Made by a program: the position numbers and the translations under genes. The notes under the pieces are model-generated. The model did no database searches, was not told the DNA's origin, and worked only from the letters and a program-made list of their open reading frames with translations. DNA of 64,000 bases from Rhodococcus opacus B4 (GTDB lineage: Bacteria > Actinomycetota > Actinomycetes > Mycobacteriales > Mycobacteriaceae), in contig NC_012522.1 in assembly GCF_000010805.1 (NCBI RefSeq), positions 3,224,001-3,288,000 of the forward strand, in the 5' to 3' direction. Of this stretch, positions 43,230 to 52,499 are shown piece after piece; the first letter of the stretch is position 1, and every line of letters starts with the position of its first letter.

Positions 43230-43261
43230 ACGCAGTTGAGCAGCCTCCCCTTGACGGGTTT

Positions 43262-43870
43262 TCAGCCGGCTGCCGTCACTTGCGGGATTCGGTGCGCGTC
43301 GGCGAGGCGTTCCAGGGATTCGGCGATGACATCGACTGTCGTGTCACGCATGACCGGATCCTTGAAGGTCAGCCATTGTGGAACCAGACCATCTGCAACC
43401 GAGGCGATGGTTCGAGCCAGAACCTCGACCAACTTGACGTCGTCGTCGGGCCTCAACCCCTGACGCAGCAAGCCTTCGAGCATGTCGAGATGGACTTGAT
43501 ACAGCCGCTTCGCCAGGTCGCTGTCTTGCCTCAAGACCCAGAAGAACATTTCCAATTGGGCCTGCGCGTATGTCTGCTCCTTTCCGAACCATGCTGCGAC
43601 CTGACGCAGAAGTCCCGCCGCCGCGCGGCCGAGTCCTGAGCCTTCGCGCACGTGAAAACCTTCTCTTAACTGCGTCGCGGCCATATCCTCGTAGATGGCG
43701 AGGAACAGCTCCTCTTTCGTATGGAAGCAGTAGTGCAAGCTCGCAAGCGGTGCCTGCGCACGTTCCGCGATGCGTCGAGTGGTCGCACCATGCACACCGC
43801 GTTCGGCAATAATCTGCACCGCCGCGGTGATGAAGTCCTCTCGGCGTTGCCCGGCCGGCAGACGTGCCAT
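43262..43870 (-). CDS. TetR-family regulator, copy 2
   Basis: 202 residues, about 89% identical to copy 1 by hand count. The N-terminal 70 residues are the same except one Tyr/Phe change. Differences cluster in the ligand-binding half (for example LRQIQAWVEKDDTY versus LRQVAAWFGKEQTY, YQLYLD versus YQVHLD), which suggests a changed effector. ATG at 43870 after GAGGAGCGAAG-like sequence. Convergent with the permease gene. Likely repressor of the nearby transport and catabolic genes. Confidence 0.88.
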   Translation of the reverse strand: MARLPAGQRREDFITAAVQIIAERGVHGATTRRIAERAQAPLASLHYCFHTKEELFLAIYEDMAATQLREGFHVREGSGLGRAAAGLLRQVAAWFGKEQTYAQAQLEMFFWVLRQDSDLAKRLYQVHLDMLEGLLRQGLRPDDDVKLVEVLARTIASVADGLVPQWLTFKDPVMRDTTVDVIAESLERLADAHRIPQVTAAG

Positions 43871-43906
43871 CTTCGCTCCTCGCTTCTTCCATAAATCCAG
43901 TAGCAG

Positions 43907-43941
43907 TCAGCCTACCGGATACTGGATCTGTTGACTTGGTC
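43907..43941 (-). promoter_or_regulatory. Conserved tetR upstream block, copy 2
   Basis: 35 bases identical to 5451-5485 at the same place before the gene, including TTGACTTGG at 43931-43939. Sequence flanking it differs, so the block is either selected for or marks the edge of the duplication. Confidence 0.5.
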
Positions 43942-44270
43942 GCGGTATTGACTGAGCGTGGAACGGCAGCGTGGCGCCGACATGCGCGCGCTGGGATCAC
44001 CACCACCTCGACGCCGACGCGCTATTTATCATGTCGTACTCGAACGGGATCCAGCCTGAGTGCGTCATCCCCACCGGAACCGGAGCATGTGATGAAAACC
44101 GAGCGTTCACAACCGCGGCTCGCTCTGACACTGCAGCGCGATCGCCTCCGCGTCGATGCGCGGCACCACGACGACGTCCTCGTGCAGCGCGCGCACCATG
44201 CGCAGGTTCCGTCTATCAAATGACGCAGAATGCCCACCCCTCGAACCGGGAGCGGGGGATACTGAGCTAC
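43942..44270. other. Spacer before the Lrp gene
   Basis: No supported gene. A minus-strand frame (RNLRMVRALHEDVVVVPRID near 44200) looks protein-like and may be a fossil, but it has no start and no recognised family. Confidence 0.35.
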
Positions 44271-44744
44271 ATGTCGAGACTCGACCGAACCGACGCCCGC
44301 CTGCTGCTCGCGCTGTGCGACGCTCCCCGCGCAACCGGCGTCCAGCTGGCGACGCTGCTGGGGATGGCTCGGAATACCGTGCAGGCACGAATGTCTCGCT
44401 GGGAGGAGCAGCGCGTGCTCGCACCGGTCGACCGCTGCGTATCACCCCGCGACCTGGGGTACCCCTTGCAGGCGTTCGTCACCGCGGTGGTCGACCAGCA
44501 CCGCCTCGAGGACGTCATCGAACATCTGCGGGACATCGCCGAGGTCGTCGAGGTCGTCGGCATCTCGGGAGCGGCAGACCTGCACATCGGCGTGGTCGCT
44601 GTCGATGCCGACGACCTGTATCGCGTCGCGGGCCTCATTCTCGCCGTGCCCGGGATCGAGCGCACCACGGTGTCCGTCGCCATGCGCGACGCCATCCCCT
44701 ACCGGACCCGCCCACTGCTCGAGCGGATCGCCGAGGAGCACTGA
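44271..44744 (+). CDS. Lrp/AsnC-family regulator
   Basis: 157 residues. The N-terminal winged helix (LDRTDARLLLALCDAPRATG, LATLLGMARNTVQARMSRWEE) is of the AsnC type, and the C-terminal ~80 residues form the RAM ligand domain (EVVEVVGISGAADLHIGVVA, DDLYRVAGLILAVPGI). ATG at 44271; an in-frame ATG at 44220 is an alternative. It lies convergent to the MFS transporter gene (13 nt between stops). Such regulators respond to amino acids or related small molecules. Target unknown; a neighbouring transporter is the usual candidate. Confidence 0.85.
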   Translation: MSRLDRTDARLLLALCDAPRATGVQLATLLGMARNTVQARMSRWEEQRVLAPVDRCVSPRDLGYPLQAFVTAVVDQHRLEDVIEHLRDIAEVVEVVGISGAADLHIGVVAVDADDLYRVAGLILAVPGIERTTVSVAMRDAIPYRTRPLLERIAEEH

Positions 44745-44757
44745 CCCGGGCGCGCAC

Positions 44758-46113
44758 TCAACGACCGGCGGTGACCATCCCGTTGTCGGCGCCTTCGATA
44801 CTGCACGTGGCACTTACGCGGGACCTGAGCACGAGAACCAGGATCACGGCGACGAGCATGACCGCCCCCACGACCCACAGTCCGGCGCGTGCGTTTCCGG
44901 TGGCGTCGAACAGCCACCCGGTGACGTACGGAGCCCCGAAACCGCTCATGTTGCCCACCGAGTTGACGACGGCGATGCCCGCCGCGGCGCCCGCTCCGGT
45001 CAGGAACGTGCTGGGCAGGTACCAGAACACGGGCAGTGCGCAGAACACGCCGACCGCGTTGACGGTGACCGCGATCATCGTCGTGAGCGGCGACTGCATG
45101 TACAGGGCGACCGGGATCGAGACGGCTCCGATCAGGGTGGGCATGGCGACGTGCCAGATCCGCTCACCTGTCCGGTCGGAGTGCCTGCTCCACAACACCA
45201 TTGCGACGGCGCCGACCGCGAACGGAACCGCGACGATCAACCCGGTGGTGAACAGCGAGAAGTCGGTGGCGAACGTCTTCTGGAAGCCCGCGACGATGCT
45301 GGGCAGGAAGAAGCTGAGCGAGTACAGCCCGTAGGTGATCCCGAAATAGACGAGGCCCAGCATCCAGACACGGGAATCCGTCAGCGCCCGCCGCACCGAC
45401 CCACTGATGCGGGAACCGGATTCCGAGGCCTCGGATTCGAGTTCACTAGTGAGCCAGCCTTTTTCGTCTTCATCCAGCCATCCGGCCTGCGACGGCCGGT
45501 CCGTCAGGTAGAACCAGGTGACCACCGCGAGCAGGACGGCGGGTATTCCCTCGATCAGGAACATGACCCGCCAGCCGGAGAGTCCGAAGATCCCGTCCCA
45601 GTATTGGATGATGGCGCTCGACAACGGTGCTCCGAGCGCCGACGACACCGGCAGCGCGAGAAGGAACAGACCCATCAGCCGCACCCGGTAGGCGCGCGGG
45701 AACCACAGGGTCAGGTAGAGCAGGACGCCGGGGAAGAAGCCGGCCTCGGCGATACCCAGCAACATCCGCAGCGTGTACAGCGATCCGACATTGGGCACGA
45801 AAGCCATGGCCGCCGCGATGATTCCCCACGTGAGCATTATCCGGGCGATCCAGCGCCGCGCCCCGAACCTGTGCAGCGCGAGATTGCTCGGCACCTCGAA
45901 CAGGAGATACCCGATGAAGAAGAGACCGGAGGCCAGGCCGAACATGGTCTCGGTCAGGCCGAGTTCCTCGCTCATGGTCAGCTTCGCCAGCCCGATATTG
46001 GTCCGGTCGAGGTAGTTGACGAAGTAGGCCAGGCCGAGGAACGGAATGAGCCGCCGGGCGACCTTCCGGACCACCCTCGCCTCGATCTCGGGTTTCTGCA
46101 GTACGGACGACAT
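44758..46113 (-). CDS. MFS transporter, anion:cation symporter-like
   Basis: 451 residues with 12 predicted helices. Motifs: YFVNYLDRTNIGLAKLTM in helix 1, GLFFIGYLLFEVPSNLALHRFGARRWIARIM (loop 2-3 signature), GIAEAGFFPGVLLYLT and WFPRAYRVRLMGLF. These define the ACS subfamily (phthalate, 4-hydroxyphenylacetate, galactonate, tartrate transporters), which import organic acids with protons. ATG at 46113 after GAGG; an upstream GTG is possible. Substrate not readable. The Lrp gene ends 13 nt away. Confidence 0.9.
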   Translation of the reverse strand: MSSVLQKPEIEARVVRKVARRLIPFLGLAYFVNYLDRTNIGLAKLTMSEELGLTETMFGLASGLFFIGYLLFEVPSNLALHRFGARRWIARIMLTWGIIAAAMAFVPNVGSLYTLRMLLGIAEAGFFPGVLLYLTLWFPRAYRVRLMGLFLLALPVSSALGAPLSSAIIQYWDGIFGLSGWRVMFLIEGIPAVLLAVVTWFYLTDRPSQAGWLDEDEKGWLTSELESEASESGSRISGSVRRALTDSRVWMLGLVYFGITYGLYSLSFFLPSIVAGFQKTFATDFSLFTTGLIVAVPFAVGAVAMVLWSRHSDRTGERIWHVAMPTLIGAVSIPVALYMQSPLTTMIAVTVNAVGVFCALPVFWYLPSTFLTGAGAAAGIAVVNSVGNMSGFGAPYVTGWLFDATGNARAGLWVVGAVMLVAVILVLVLRSRVSATCSIEGADNGMVTAGR

Positions 46114-46416
46114 GAATGCCTCGGCTTTCTGGAGAGCGGGCGACGTGACGTGGACCACTGTATGAGCCGGATCTGCACGACACTATGGAGAAACCACACA
46201 TGCGACGCCCGGATGAATGGAGGGATTGTCATCTGGGCGTCGCCCCCGGGGAATTCGCCTCTCACCGTGGTTGCAATATTCGCAAACCGCCTCGTCGCAT
46301 ATCGCACAATTACTCAGCTGCAACATATTTCACCGATCCGATCGGCGCCGTAGCGTAATCGGTGCCGCACACCGAAGGGTGTGATCGAACGGGTGAGCAG
46401 TGAGGACGGGAATGCG

Positions 46417-47232
46417 ATGACGACCATGACGACGGGCACTGCAGAAGTGGCCGCGGAGTTCACCGTCCCGGATCTGCTCGTCGAGGAGGCGGACACGGTT
46501 GTGACGGTCACGTTCAACCGGCCGGGCAAGCTCAACTCGCTGACACCGCAGATGTACGAAGACCTCGGTCGCGTGTGTGAGCGGGTGAACGTGGATCCGG
46601 CGGTGCGGTTGCTGGTCGTCCGCGGTGCCGGCCGGGCATTCGCTGCCGGCTCCGACATCGCGCACTTCCGGTCCTTCACCGATGGTGAGGACGGGGTGGA
46701 GTACGAGAACCGGTTCGTGGCGGTGCTCGCGCGCCTGGAACGGGTGCGGGTGCCGACGTTGGCGGTGATCGACGGACCTTGTGTGGGTGCGGGGTTGATC
46801 GTCGCGGCGGCGTGCGATGTCCGGGTCGCGACCACGCGCTCGTATTTCGGATTGCCGATCGCCCGCACCCTGGGCAACGCGCTGTCCGCGTATCCGCTGG
46901 CGCTGCTCGCCGACAGGTTGGGCTCGGCCCGGCTGGCATCGATGGTGGCGCGGGCCAGGATGCTGCCTGCCGCCGAGGCAGCGTCGATCGGATTCGTGGC
47001 CGAGACCGCCGTCCCCGACCACTTCGACGACCTGGTGGCCGTCGTGACCGGGGACCTACTCGCCGCCGCGCCCTTGACGGTGTGCTCGACCCGTGAGGTG
47101 CTGCGCCGAATCCGGACCACGGTATTGCCGGAGTCCGCGGACCTGGTCCGCGCCGCGTACGGGAGCGACGATTTCCGGGCGGGGGTGGCCGCGTTCCTGC
47201 GGGGCGAACGCGCGGAGTGGTCGGGAAGGTGA
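46417..47232 (+). CDS. Enoyl-CoA hydratase/isomerase-family protein
   Basis: 271 residues from the ATG at 46417 (a GTG at 46381 is an alternative). Crotonase motifs: VVTVTFNRPGKLNSLTPQMY near 30, VVRGAGRAFAAGSDIAHF (oxyanion-hole segment), and PTLAVIDGPCVGAGLIVAAACDVRVAT with the second oxyanion glycine region. The Glu residues of true hydratases are not clearly placed (GPCVGAGL), so an isomerase, hydrolase or lyase of the superfamily is equally possible. It stands alone between the transporter and the metE riboswitch. Confidence 0.85.
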   Translation: MTTMTTGTAEVAAEFTVPDLLVEEADTVVTVTFNRPGKLNSLTPQMYEDLGRVCERVNVDPAVRLLVVRGAGRAFAAGSDIAHFRSFTDGEDGVEYENRFVAVLARLERVRVPTLAVIDGPCVGAGLIVAAACDVRVATTRSYFGLPIARTLGNALSAYPLALLADRLGSARLASMVARARMLPAAEAASIGFVAETAVPDHFDDLVAVVTGDLLAAAPLTVCSTREVLRRIRTTVLPESADLVRAAYGSDDFRAGVAAFLRGERAEWSGR

Positions 47233-47334
47233 GCATCGGTGGCGTCCCGAGGCGGGTCCGGCGGGGTGTCCCACCCGGGCGGGTGGTGTCCTATGCTGAC
47301 CGGTGCAGCTGGTTCGCCCGGCTCGGTCGTGAGG

Positions 47335-47545
47335 AGCCCCGAAGACCGCACCGGGCGTCGAAGCACCGCGGATCCCTGCCGGGGTTTCGGGGTGTGAGAG
47401 GGAACCCGGTGAGAATCCGGGACTGTCCCGCAGCGGTGAGTGGGAACGACCGCCGTCATCATGCACTGGGCATTTGCCTGGGAAGCGACGGCCACTAGGT
47501 CCGGTGGATGCCACCGGGGGCCCACGAGTCCGAAGACCTGCCGAC
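47335..47545 (+). ncRNA. Cobalamin riboswitch upstream of metE
   Basis: The conserved core is present: GAGGGAACCCGGTGAGAATC, then CGGGACTGTCCCGCAGCGGTGAG (47397-47440), a TGCCTGGGAAGCGACGGCCACT segment and the B12-box-like AGTCCGAAGACCTGCC at 47527-47542. This is the standard order of adenosylcobalamin riboswitches. It is followed by a GC hairpin (47549-47569) and 127 nt later by the metE start. Expected logic: B12 binding shuts off the B12-independent methionine synthase. Outer boundaries are approximate. Confidence 0.88.
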
Positions 47546-47548
47546 TGT

Positions 47549-47569
47549 GTCGGGCACGCCGTGCCCGAC
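47549..47569 (+). terminator. Riboswitch expression-platform hairpin
   Basis: Perfect 9-bp stem GTCGGGCAC/GTGCCCGAC with loop GCC directly after the B12 box. It may act as the terminator or as an occluding stem. Confidence 0.5.
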
Positions 47570-47695
47570 GGTCCACCGCCTCGGGGAATGGGCGTGTAGG
47601 CCTTCTCGTGTCGCAGCATGCGTTGTCTCGGGCTCGAGAGGTGTACTCGTTTCTGCCGGTGGTGGTCCTTCCCTGCCTGTAACTGGAGAAACACC

Positions 47696-49957
47696 GTGAC
47701 CACCCTCTTCACCGCGACCGTACTGGGATCACCTCGCATCGGTCCGAACCGCGAACTCAAGAAGGCCGTCGAGGCCTACTGGGCGGGCCGCGCCGACGCC
47801 GCCGCCCTGACCGAGGTCGGCGCCGACCTGCGCCGACGAAACTGGACCGACCTGCGCGATGCCGGGCTCGATTCGATCCCGGTCAATACGTTCTCGTACT
47901 ACGACCAGGTCCTCGACACCGCCGTGATGCTCGGTGCCCTGCCCGACCGAGTCGCCGGCATCGGCAATGACCTCGACCGGTACTTCGCCGCCGCCCGCGG
48001 CACCGACACCGTCACCCCGCTGGAGATGACGAAGTGGTTCGACACCAACTACCACTACCTCGTCCCCGAGATCGCCCCCTCCACCACGTTCACCCTGGAC
48101 GCGTCGAAGGTGATCGGCGAACTCGGTGAGGCGCTCGAACTCGGCATCGCGGCCCGCCCGGTGATCGTGGGCCCGGTGACGTTCCTGCTGCTGTCGAAGA
48201 CCGTCGGCTCGGACGCACCCCTGCTCGAGCGCATCGACGAGCTGGTGCCGTTGTATGCGGATCTGCTGACCCGGCTCCACGACTCCGGCGCCGAGTGGGT
48301 GCAGATCGACGAACCGGCCCTGGTCGCCGACCGCACCCCACAGGAGATCGCCACCGCCAAGCGCGTCTACGACCAGCTCTCCGCCGTCGAATCCCGTCCC
48401 GCGATCCTGCTGGCGTCGTACTTCGGCAGCCTCGGCGACGCGCTGCCCGCGCTCGCCTCGACCGGGGTCGAGGGCATCGCGGTCGATCTGGTCGCCGGAT
48501 CCGACACCCTCGCCGCGGTTCCCGAGCTGACCCGCAAGCATGTCGTCGCCGGTGTGGTGGACGGTCGCAACGTCTGGCGCACCGACCTCGAGCACGCGCT
48601 GACCACCCTCGGCACCGCGTTGGGCAGCACCGGATCACTGGCGGTGTCCACCTCCTGCTCGCTGCTGCACGTCCCCTACACGCTCGATGCGGAGCGGTCT
48701 GTGGACGCGGCGCTGCGTTCGTGGCTGGCGTTCGGGTCGGAGAAGGTCCGCGAGGTGGTGACCCTGGCCACCGCATTGACGCAGGGCCGGCAGGCGGTGG
48801 AGGGACGGTTCGCGCTGGACCGGGCGGCACGAGCGACCCGGGCCACGGATTCGCGGCTGCACGACGGCGCGATCCGGGCTCGGCTGGAGTCAATCCTGTC
48901 GTCCGATCCCGGGAGGTCTCCGGCGGATCGGCGTCGTGAGGCGCAGGCCGGGTTGAATCTGCCGTTGCTGCCGACCACCACGATCGGCTCGTACCCGCAG
49001 ACGACGGAGATCCGCCTCGCCCGCGCGTCCTTGCGCAAGGGTGCGATCACGAAGGCGGAATACCACGATCGGATGCGCGCCGAGATCGCCGATGTCATTG
49101 CCCTGCAGGAGAAACTGGGCCTCGACGTCCTCGTGCACGGCGAACCGGAACGCAACGACATGGTGCAGTACTTCGCCGAGCAGTTGGACGGGTTCTTCGC
49201 CACCGAGAACGGCTGGGTACAGTCGTACGGGTCCCGGTGCGTACGTCCGCCGATCCTCTACGGCGACGTGCGCCGGCCGAACCCGATGACCGTCGACTGG
49301 ATCACCTACGCCCAGTCCCTCACCCAGCGCCCGGTCAAGGGCATGCTCACCGGTCCGGTCACCATCCTGGCGTGGTCGTTCGTGCGCGACGACCAACCAC
49401 TGGCCGACTCGGCGAACCAGGTCGCCCTCGCCATCCGCGACGAGACGGTGGACCTGCAGGGCGCCGGGATCCGGATCGTCCAGGTCGACGAACCCGCACT
49501 GCGCGAACTCCTCCCACTGCGGGCGGCCGAGCAGACCGCCTACCTGGACTGGTCGGTCGGGGCGTTCCGGCTCGCCACCTCCGGAGTCGCCGACACCACG
49601 CAGATCCACACCCACCTGTGCTACTCGGAGTTCGGTGAGGTCATCGACGCCATCGCCAACCTCGACGCCGACGTCACCTCCATCGAGGCGGCCCGCTCAC
49701 ACATGGAAGTTCTGGGTGACCTCAACGCCGTCGGCTTCGACCTCGGCGTCGGCCCCGGCGTCTACGACATCCACTCCCCGCGCGTGCCGAGCGTGGCGGA
49801 GATCGCAACGTCGCTGAGGGAGGCACTCGATGCAGTCCCCGCGCAGCGGTTGTGGGTCAACCCCGACTGCGGACTGAAGACCCGCGGCCCGGTGGAGGTG
49901 GAGGCATCCCTGCGTAACCTCGTCGACGCCGCGAAGCTGGTCCGCGCCGGCCTCTGA
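47696..49957 (+). CDS. metE: Cobalamin-independent methionine synthase MetE
   Basis: 753 residues, the family's full length. The N-terminal domain begins [20 protein letters not shown], and the C-terminal catalytic barrel has [14 protein letters not shown] near residue 428, [14 protein letters not shown] near 478, [12 protein letters not shown] near 597, the Zn ligands in HTHLCYSEF near 640 and NPDCGLKTR near 724. It transfers a methyl group from 5-methyltetrahydropteroyl-triglutamate to homocysteine in the cytosol. GTG at 47696 follows GGAGAA. It sits behind a cobalamin riboswitch, so it is likely repressed when B12 is available. Confidence 0.96.
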   Translation: MTTLFTATVLGSPRIGPNRELKKAVEAYWAGRADAAALTEVGADLRRRNWTDLRDAGLDSIPVNTFSYYDQVLDTAVMLGALPDRVAGIGNDLDRYFAAARGTDTVTPLEMTKWFDTNYHYLVPEIAPSTTFTLDASKVIGELGEALELGIAARPVIVGPVTFLLLSKTVGSDAPLLERIDELVPLYADLLTRLHDSGAEWVQIDEPALVADRTPQEIATAKRVYDQLSAVESRPAILLASYFGSLGDALPALASTGVEGIAVDLVAGSDTLAAVPELTRKHVVAGVVDGRNVWRTDLEHALTTLGTALGSTGSLAVSTSCSLLHVPYTLDAERSVDAALRSWLAFGSEKVREVVTLATALTQGRQAVEGRFALDRAARATRATDSRLHDGAIRARLESILSSDPGRSPADRRREAQAGLNLPLLPTTTIGSYPQTTEIRLARASLRKGAITKAEYHDRMRAEIADVIALQEKLGLDVLVHGEPERNDMVQYFAEQLDGFFATENGWVQSYGSRCVRPPILYGDVRRPNPMTVDWITYAQSLTQRPVKGMLTGPVTILAWSFVRDDQPLADSANQVALAIRDETVDLQGAGIRIVQVDEPALRELLPLRAAEQTAYLDWSVGAFRLATSGVADTTQIHTHLCYSEFGEVIDAIANLDADVTSIEAARSHMEVLGDLNAVGFDLGVGPGVYDIHSPRVPSVAEIATSLREALDAVPAQRLWVNPDCGLKTRGPVEVEASLRNLVDAAKLVRAGL

Positions 49958-50097
49958 CCCCGGGACGCAGTTCCTGGGGTCAGGCGACGACGGGACGCTG
50001 GGTGACGACGGAGCGTTGTGCGACGACGGTGTACTCCGACAGCGGGCGGATCAGGGCGTTGGAGTCTCCCTGCTCGACGATGTGCGCCGCAGGTCCG
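49955..50097 (-). pseudogene. Copy of the prpC 3' end
   Basis: Minus-strand reading gives AHIVEQGDSNALIRPLSEYT, then VVAQRSVVTQRPVVA and a TGA. The intact prpC at 56836-57960 ends AHIIEQGESNALIRPLSEYT, GVAQRSVVA. The match also covers the GACCCC...GGGGTC hairpin next to it (49956-49981; 56812-56837) and begins at the metE stop codon. Similarity ends sharply at about 50097. Confidence 0.8.
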
Positions 50098-50159
50098 GCG
50101 GCGAGCGTCCCAAGAGGTGCATTCACATCTGGTGAGAAGCCCATTCCCTCACTGGCAGT

Positions 50160-50191
50160 ATGGGGTCAGGGGTTCGAGTCCCTTGGCTTCA
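50160..50191 (+). other. tRNA 3'-end-like sequence (possible att site)
   Basis: AGGGG-TTCGAGT-CCCTT (50168-50184) folds as a 5-bp T-arm with the 7-nt TTCGAGT loop, followed by GGCTTCAC as an acceptor-like strand. No D or anticodon arm is present upstream, so this is at most a tRNA or tmRNA fragment. It sits at the start of a foreign-looking segment. Confidence 0.35.
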
Positions 50192-50200
50192 CAATCACGA

Positions 50201-50233
50201 AACCCGTTCCGGCTGAGTCGGAGCGGGTTTTGT
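50201..50233 (+). terminator. Intrinsic terminator
   Basis: AACCCGTTCCG / CGGAGCGGGTT stem (one G-T pair), 7-nt loop, then TTTTGT. A textbook terminator behind the tRNA-like end. Confidence 0.75.
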
Positions 50234-50315
50234 CATCGTCGGGCGGCCTCGAGCCGATCGTCGCTGACGCGCCCATGGACGGCACACCGGTGTACAGGTG
50301 CGATAGGTTTTTGCC

Positions 50316-51269
50316 ATGGCACGGGACATCGCGAGAACGGTGCGGGGAATCACCCTTCAGCAGTTGCGGTACTTCGTGGAGGTGGCCGCCGAAGGATCCA
50401 TCAGTGCCGCGGCGGACCTGCTGTATGTCGCGCAACCGACCATGTCGGCCGCGCTGAAAGACCTCGAACGTCGCGTGGGACGTACGCTCTTCGTTCGCTC
50501 GACCCGTGGGGTGACGCTCACCGAAGACGGGGCGGAATTTCTCGGCTACGCGCGCCAGGTGGTCGAGCAATCGGAACTCCTGGAACAGCGTTATCTTGGC
50601 CGCGGGCCCTCGCGCCGGCTCCTGGCCGTATCAACTCAGCACTACTCATTCGTCGTCGACGCCTTCGCCCGCATGGTGAAAGCGTCTGAGGCCGCGGAGT
50701 ACGCGTTCAGTCTTCGAGAGACCCGCACGTGGGACATCATCGAGGATGTTCGCACGCTGCGAAGTGAACTCGGTGTGCTCTATCGCAACGAGTTCAACGC
50801 AAACGTGATCAACAAGCTGATTCGCGAAGCAGGGCTGGTCTTCACGCCGCTGTTTCTGGCGTCGCCGCATATCTTCATCGCCCGCACGAACCCTCTCGCA
50901 GGGCGAGAGAGTGTGGCGCTGAGTGATCTTGAAGATTTGCCCCGGCTCACGTTCGACCAGGGTGTGAACAACTCCTTCTACCTCGCTGAAGAGATCCTCT
51001 CCACCCGTTCATCGAAGCAAGACATTCGGGTCAGCGATCGAGCGACCATCTTCAACCTCATGATCGGTCTGGGCGGGTACACCATCTCTACCGGCATCGT
51101 CTCGGACGATCTCGATCCGTCTATCGTCGCTGTTCCGCTCGACGTGGACGATCGCATCGAGATCGGTTGGATCGGTCATGCCTCGGTGTCTTTGACCGCC
51201 CAGGCTCAGCGCTTCGTGGCGGAGATGCGCGACGTCGTTTCGGGGTTCGGAGTCGATCTGCTGGCATAG
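50316..51269 (+). CDS. LysR-family regulator
   Basis: 317 residues. LysR helix-turn-helix at about 13-70 (LQQLRYFVEVAAEGSISAAA, LYVAQPTMSAALKDLERRVG, FVRSTRGVTLTEDG), then a periplasmic-binding-protein-like effector domain (FLASPHIFIARTNPLAG, FDQGVNNSFYLAEEIL). ATG at 50316 has only a weak ribosome-binding site. The same-strand mesX and mesD genes follow after 232 nt. The context predicts control of methionine synthesis, comparable to MetR, with homocysteine or a methyl donor as possible effector (inference). Confidence 0.88.
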   Translation: MARDIARTVRGITLQQLRYFVEVAAEGSISAAADLLYVAQPTMSAALKDLERRVGRTLFVRSTRGVTLTEDGAEFLGYARQVVEQSELLEQRYLGRGPSRRLLAVSTQHYSFVVDAFARMVKASEAAEYAFSLRETRTWDIIEDVRTLRSELGVLYRNEFNANVINKLIREAGLVFTPLFLASPHIFIARTNPLAGRESVALSDLEDLPRLTFDQGVNNSFYLAEEILSTRSSKQDIRVSDRATIFNLMIGLGGYTISTGIVSDDLDPSIVAVPLDVDDRIEIGWIGHASVSLTAQAQRFVAEMRDVVSGFGVDLLA

Positions 51270-51501
51270 GCATTGACTATATCCAGCTATCGCAGGAGGT
51301 AATTAGGCTATGGCGGCGGGTCTACCTACACTGACTTCCACGCCACTTCGAACAGTCGGCTCCCGGGGTTTTCGGCCTGAAAGATCGGCCCTGGACCATC
51401 GGGAGATTCGGTTGAAGTGCTGCGAAAACTCAGGCAGTGAACCCGTGCGGTGACGCGCTCGTCGCTGCACTCACCGCAAGTGATTGGGGCAACTGATCAG
51501 C

Positions 51502-52473
51502 ATGACGAACGACTGTGTTTTCAGCATTAGCACGACGCGCTTCGATGAGGACTACACCCCGACGACCAACTCGCGCAGCACGACAAACTTCGCGAATCTC
51601 GCACGTGGCGAGGATCGTCGGCAGAATCTGCGCAACGCGGTGACGATGATGAACACCCGTGTCAACGAGGTGGTGCACTGGGACAATCCGCGTGGTGACC
51701 GCTACGAACTCGAACTCGACATCGTCTCGGTGGACCTGCATCTCGCGTCGGCCGGGGATGACGCCGCGTTTCCGGTGATCGAAGTGCTCGACGTCGACAT
51801 CGTCGATACCACTACGGGCGCCCGCACGGAGGGCATCGTCGGAAACAACTTCTCCTCCTACATTCGCGACTACGATTTCAGCGTTCGGCTTCCGGGGCAC
51901 CAAGCGACGGGAATCCCCAGCGACTTCGGCGATCTGCACGGGCAGGTCTTTCAGCGTTTTGTTGAATCGGACGAGTATCGCGAACGGTTCTCGCAGCCAC
52001 CAGTCATCTGCATCAGCGTTTCGACGTCCAGGACGTACCGCCGACTCACGAATTACCACCCGATTCTTGGGGTGGAGTATGTGGCAGAGGAGAAGTCGCT
52101 CACCGATCAGTACTTCGGAAAGATGGGGCTCAGGGTTCGCTACTTCATGCCTCAGGGGTCCGTCGCTCCATTGGCCTTTTACCACCGCGGTGACTTGCTC
52201 AACGACTATTCATTCCTCGCACTCGCGGGAACGATCGCGACGATGGAGACGTTTCAGAAGATCTATCGTCCCGAGATCTACAACGCGAACACTGCGGCGT
52301 CGGAGGTGTACCAGCCGAGTCTCGACAACGGCAACTATTCACTTCCGCAAGTGAGCTACGACCGTGTCGAGCGCACTCAGCTCGCGACCACACAGGGAAA
52401 GTTCACCGAGGTGAATCTCATGAAACCGTATGGCCCTGTTCTTGAACGGTGGGCTACCAAGCAATCCGCCTGA
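51502..52473 (+). CDS. mesX: DUF1852 protein, MesX-like partner of a methionine synthase
   Basis: 323 residues matching DUF1852 (blocks FSISTTRFDEDYTPTTNSR, TTNFANLARGEDRRQNLRN, GNNFSSYIRDYDFSVRLPGH and YRRLTNYHPILGVEYV). MesX proteins are always found with MesD and are needed for its activity; the reaction uses oxygen but the methyl donor of the pair is unresolved. No signal peptide, so cytosolic. ATG at 51502 has no strong ribosome-binding site; the frame opens six codons earlier. It lies 26 nt before the MesD gene, one operon. Confidence 0.88.
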   Translation: MTNDCVFSISTTRFDEDYTPTTNSRSTTNFANLARGEDRRQNLRNAVTMMNTRVNEVVHWDNPRGDRYELELDIVSVDLHLASAGDDAAFPVIEVLDVDIVDTTTGARTEGIVGNNFSSYIRDYDFSVRLPGHQATGIPSDFGDLHGQVFQRFVESDEYRERFSQPPVICISVSTSRTYRRLTNYHPILGVEYVAEEKSLTDQYFGKMGLRVRYFMPQGSVAPLAFYHRGDLLNDYSFLALAGTIATMETFQKIYRPEIYNANTAASEVYQPSLDNGNYSLPQVSYDRVERTQLATTQGKFTEVNLMKPYGPVLERWATKQSA

Positions 52474-52499
52474 CCGTGTGAGACCGAAAGGTACCAGAG

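Noticed and set aside
44107-44260. Protein-like minus-strand frame before the Lrp gene
   Set aside because: No start, no recognisable family, too short to support.
51310-51453. 47-codon open frame between lysR and mesX
   Set aside because: It has an AGGAGG at good spacing, but no similarity or coding signal; kept only as a possible leader.
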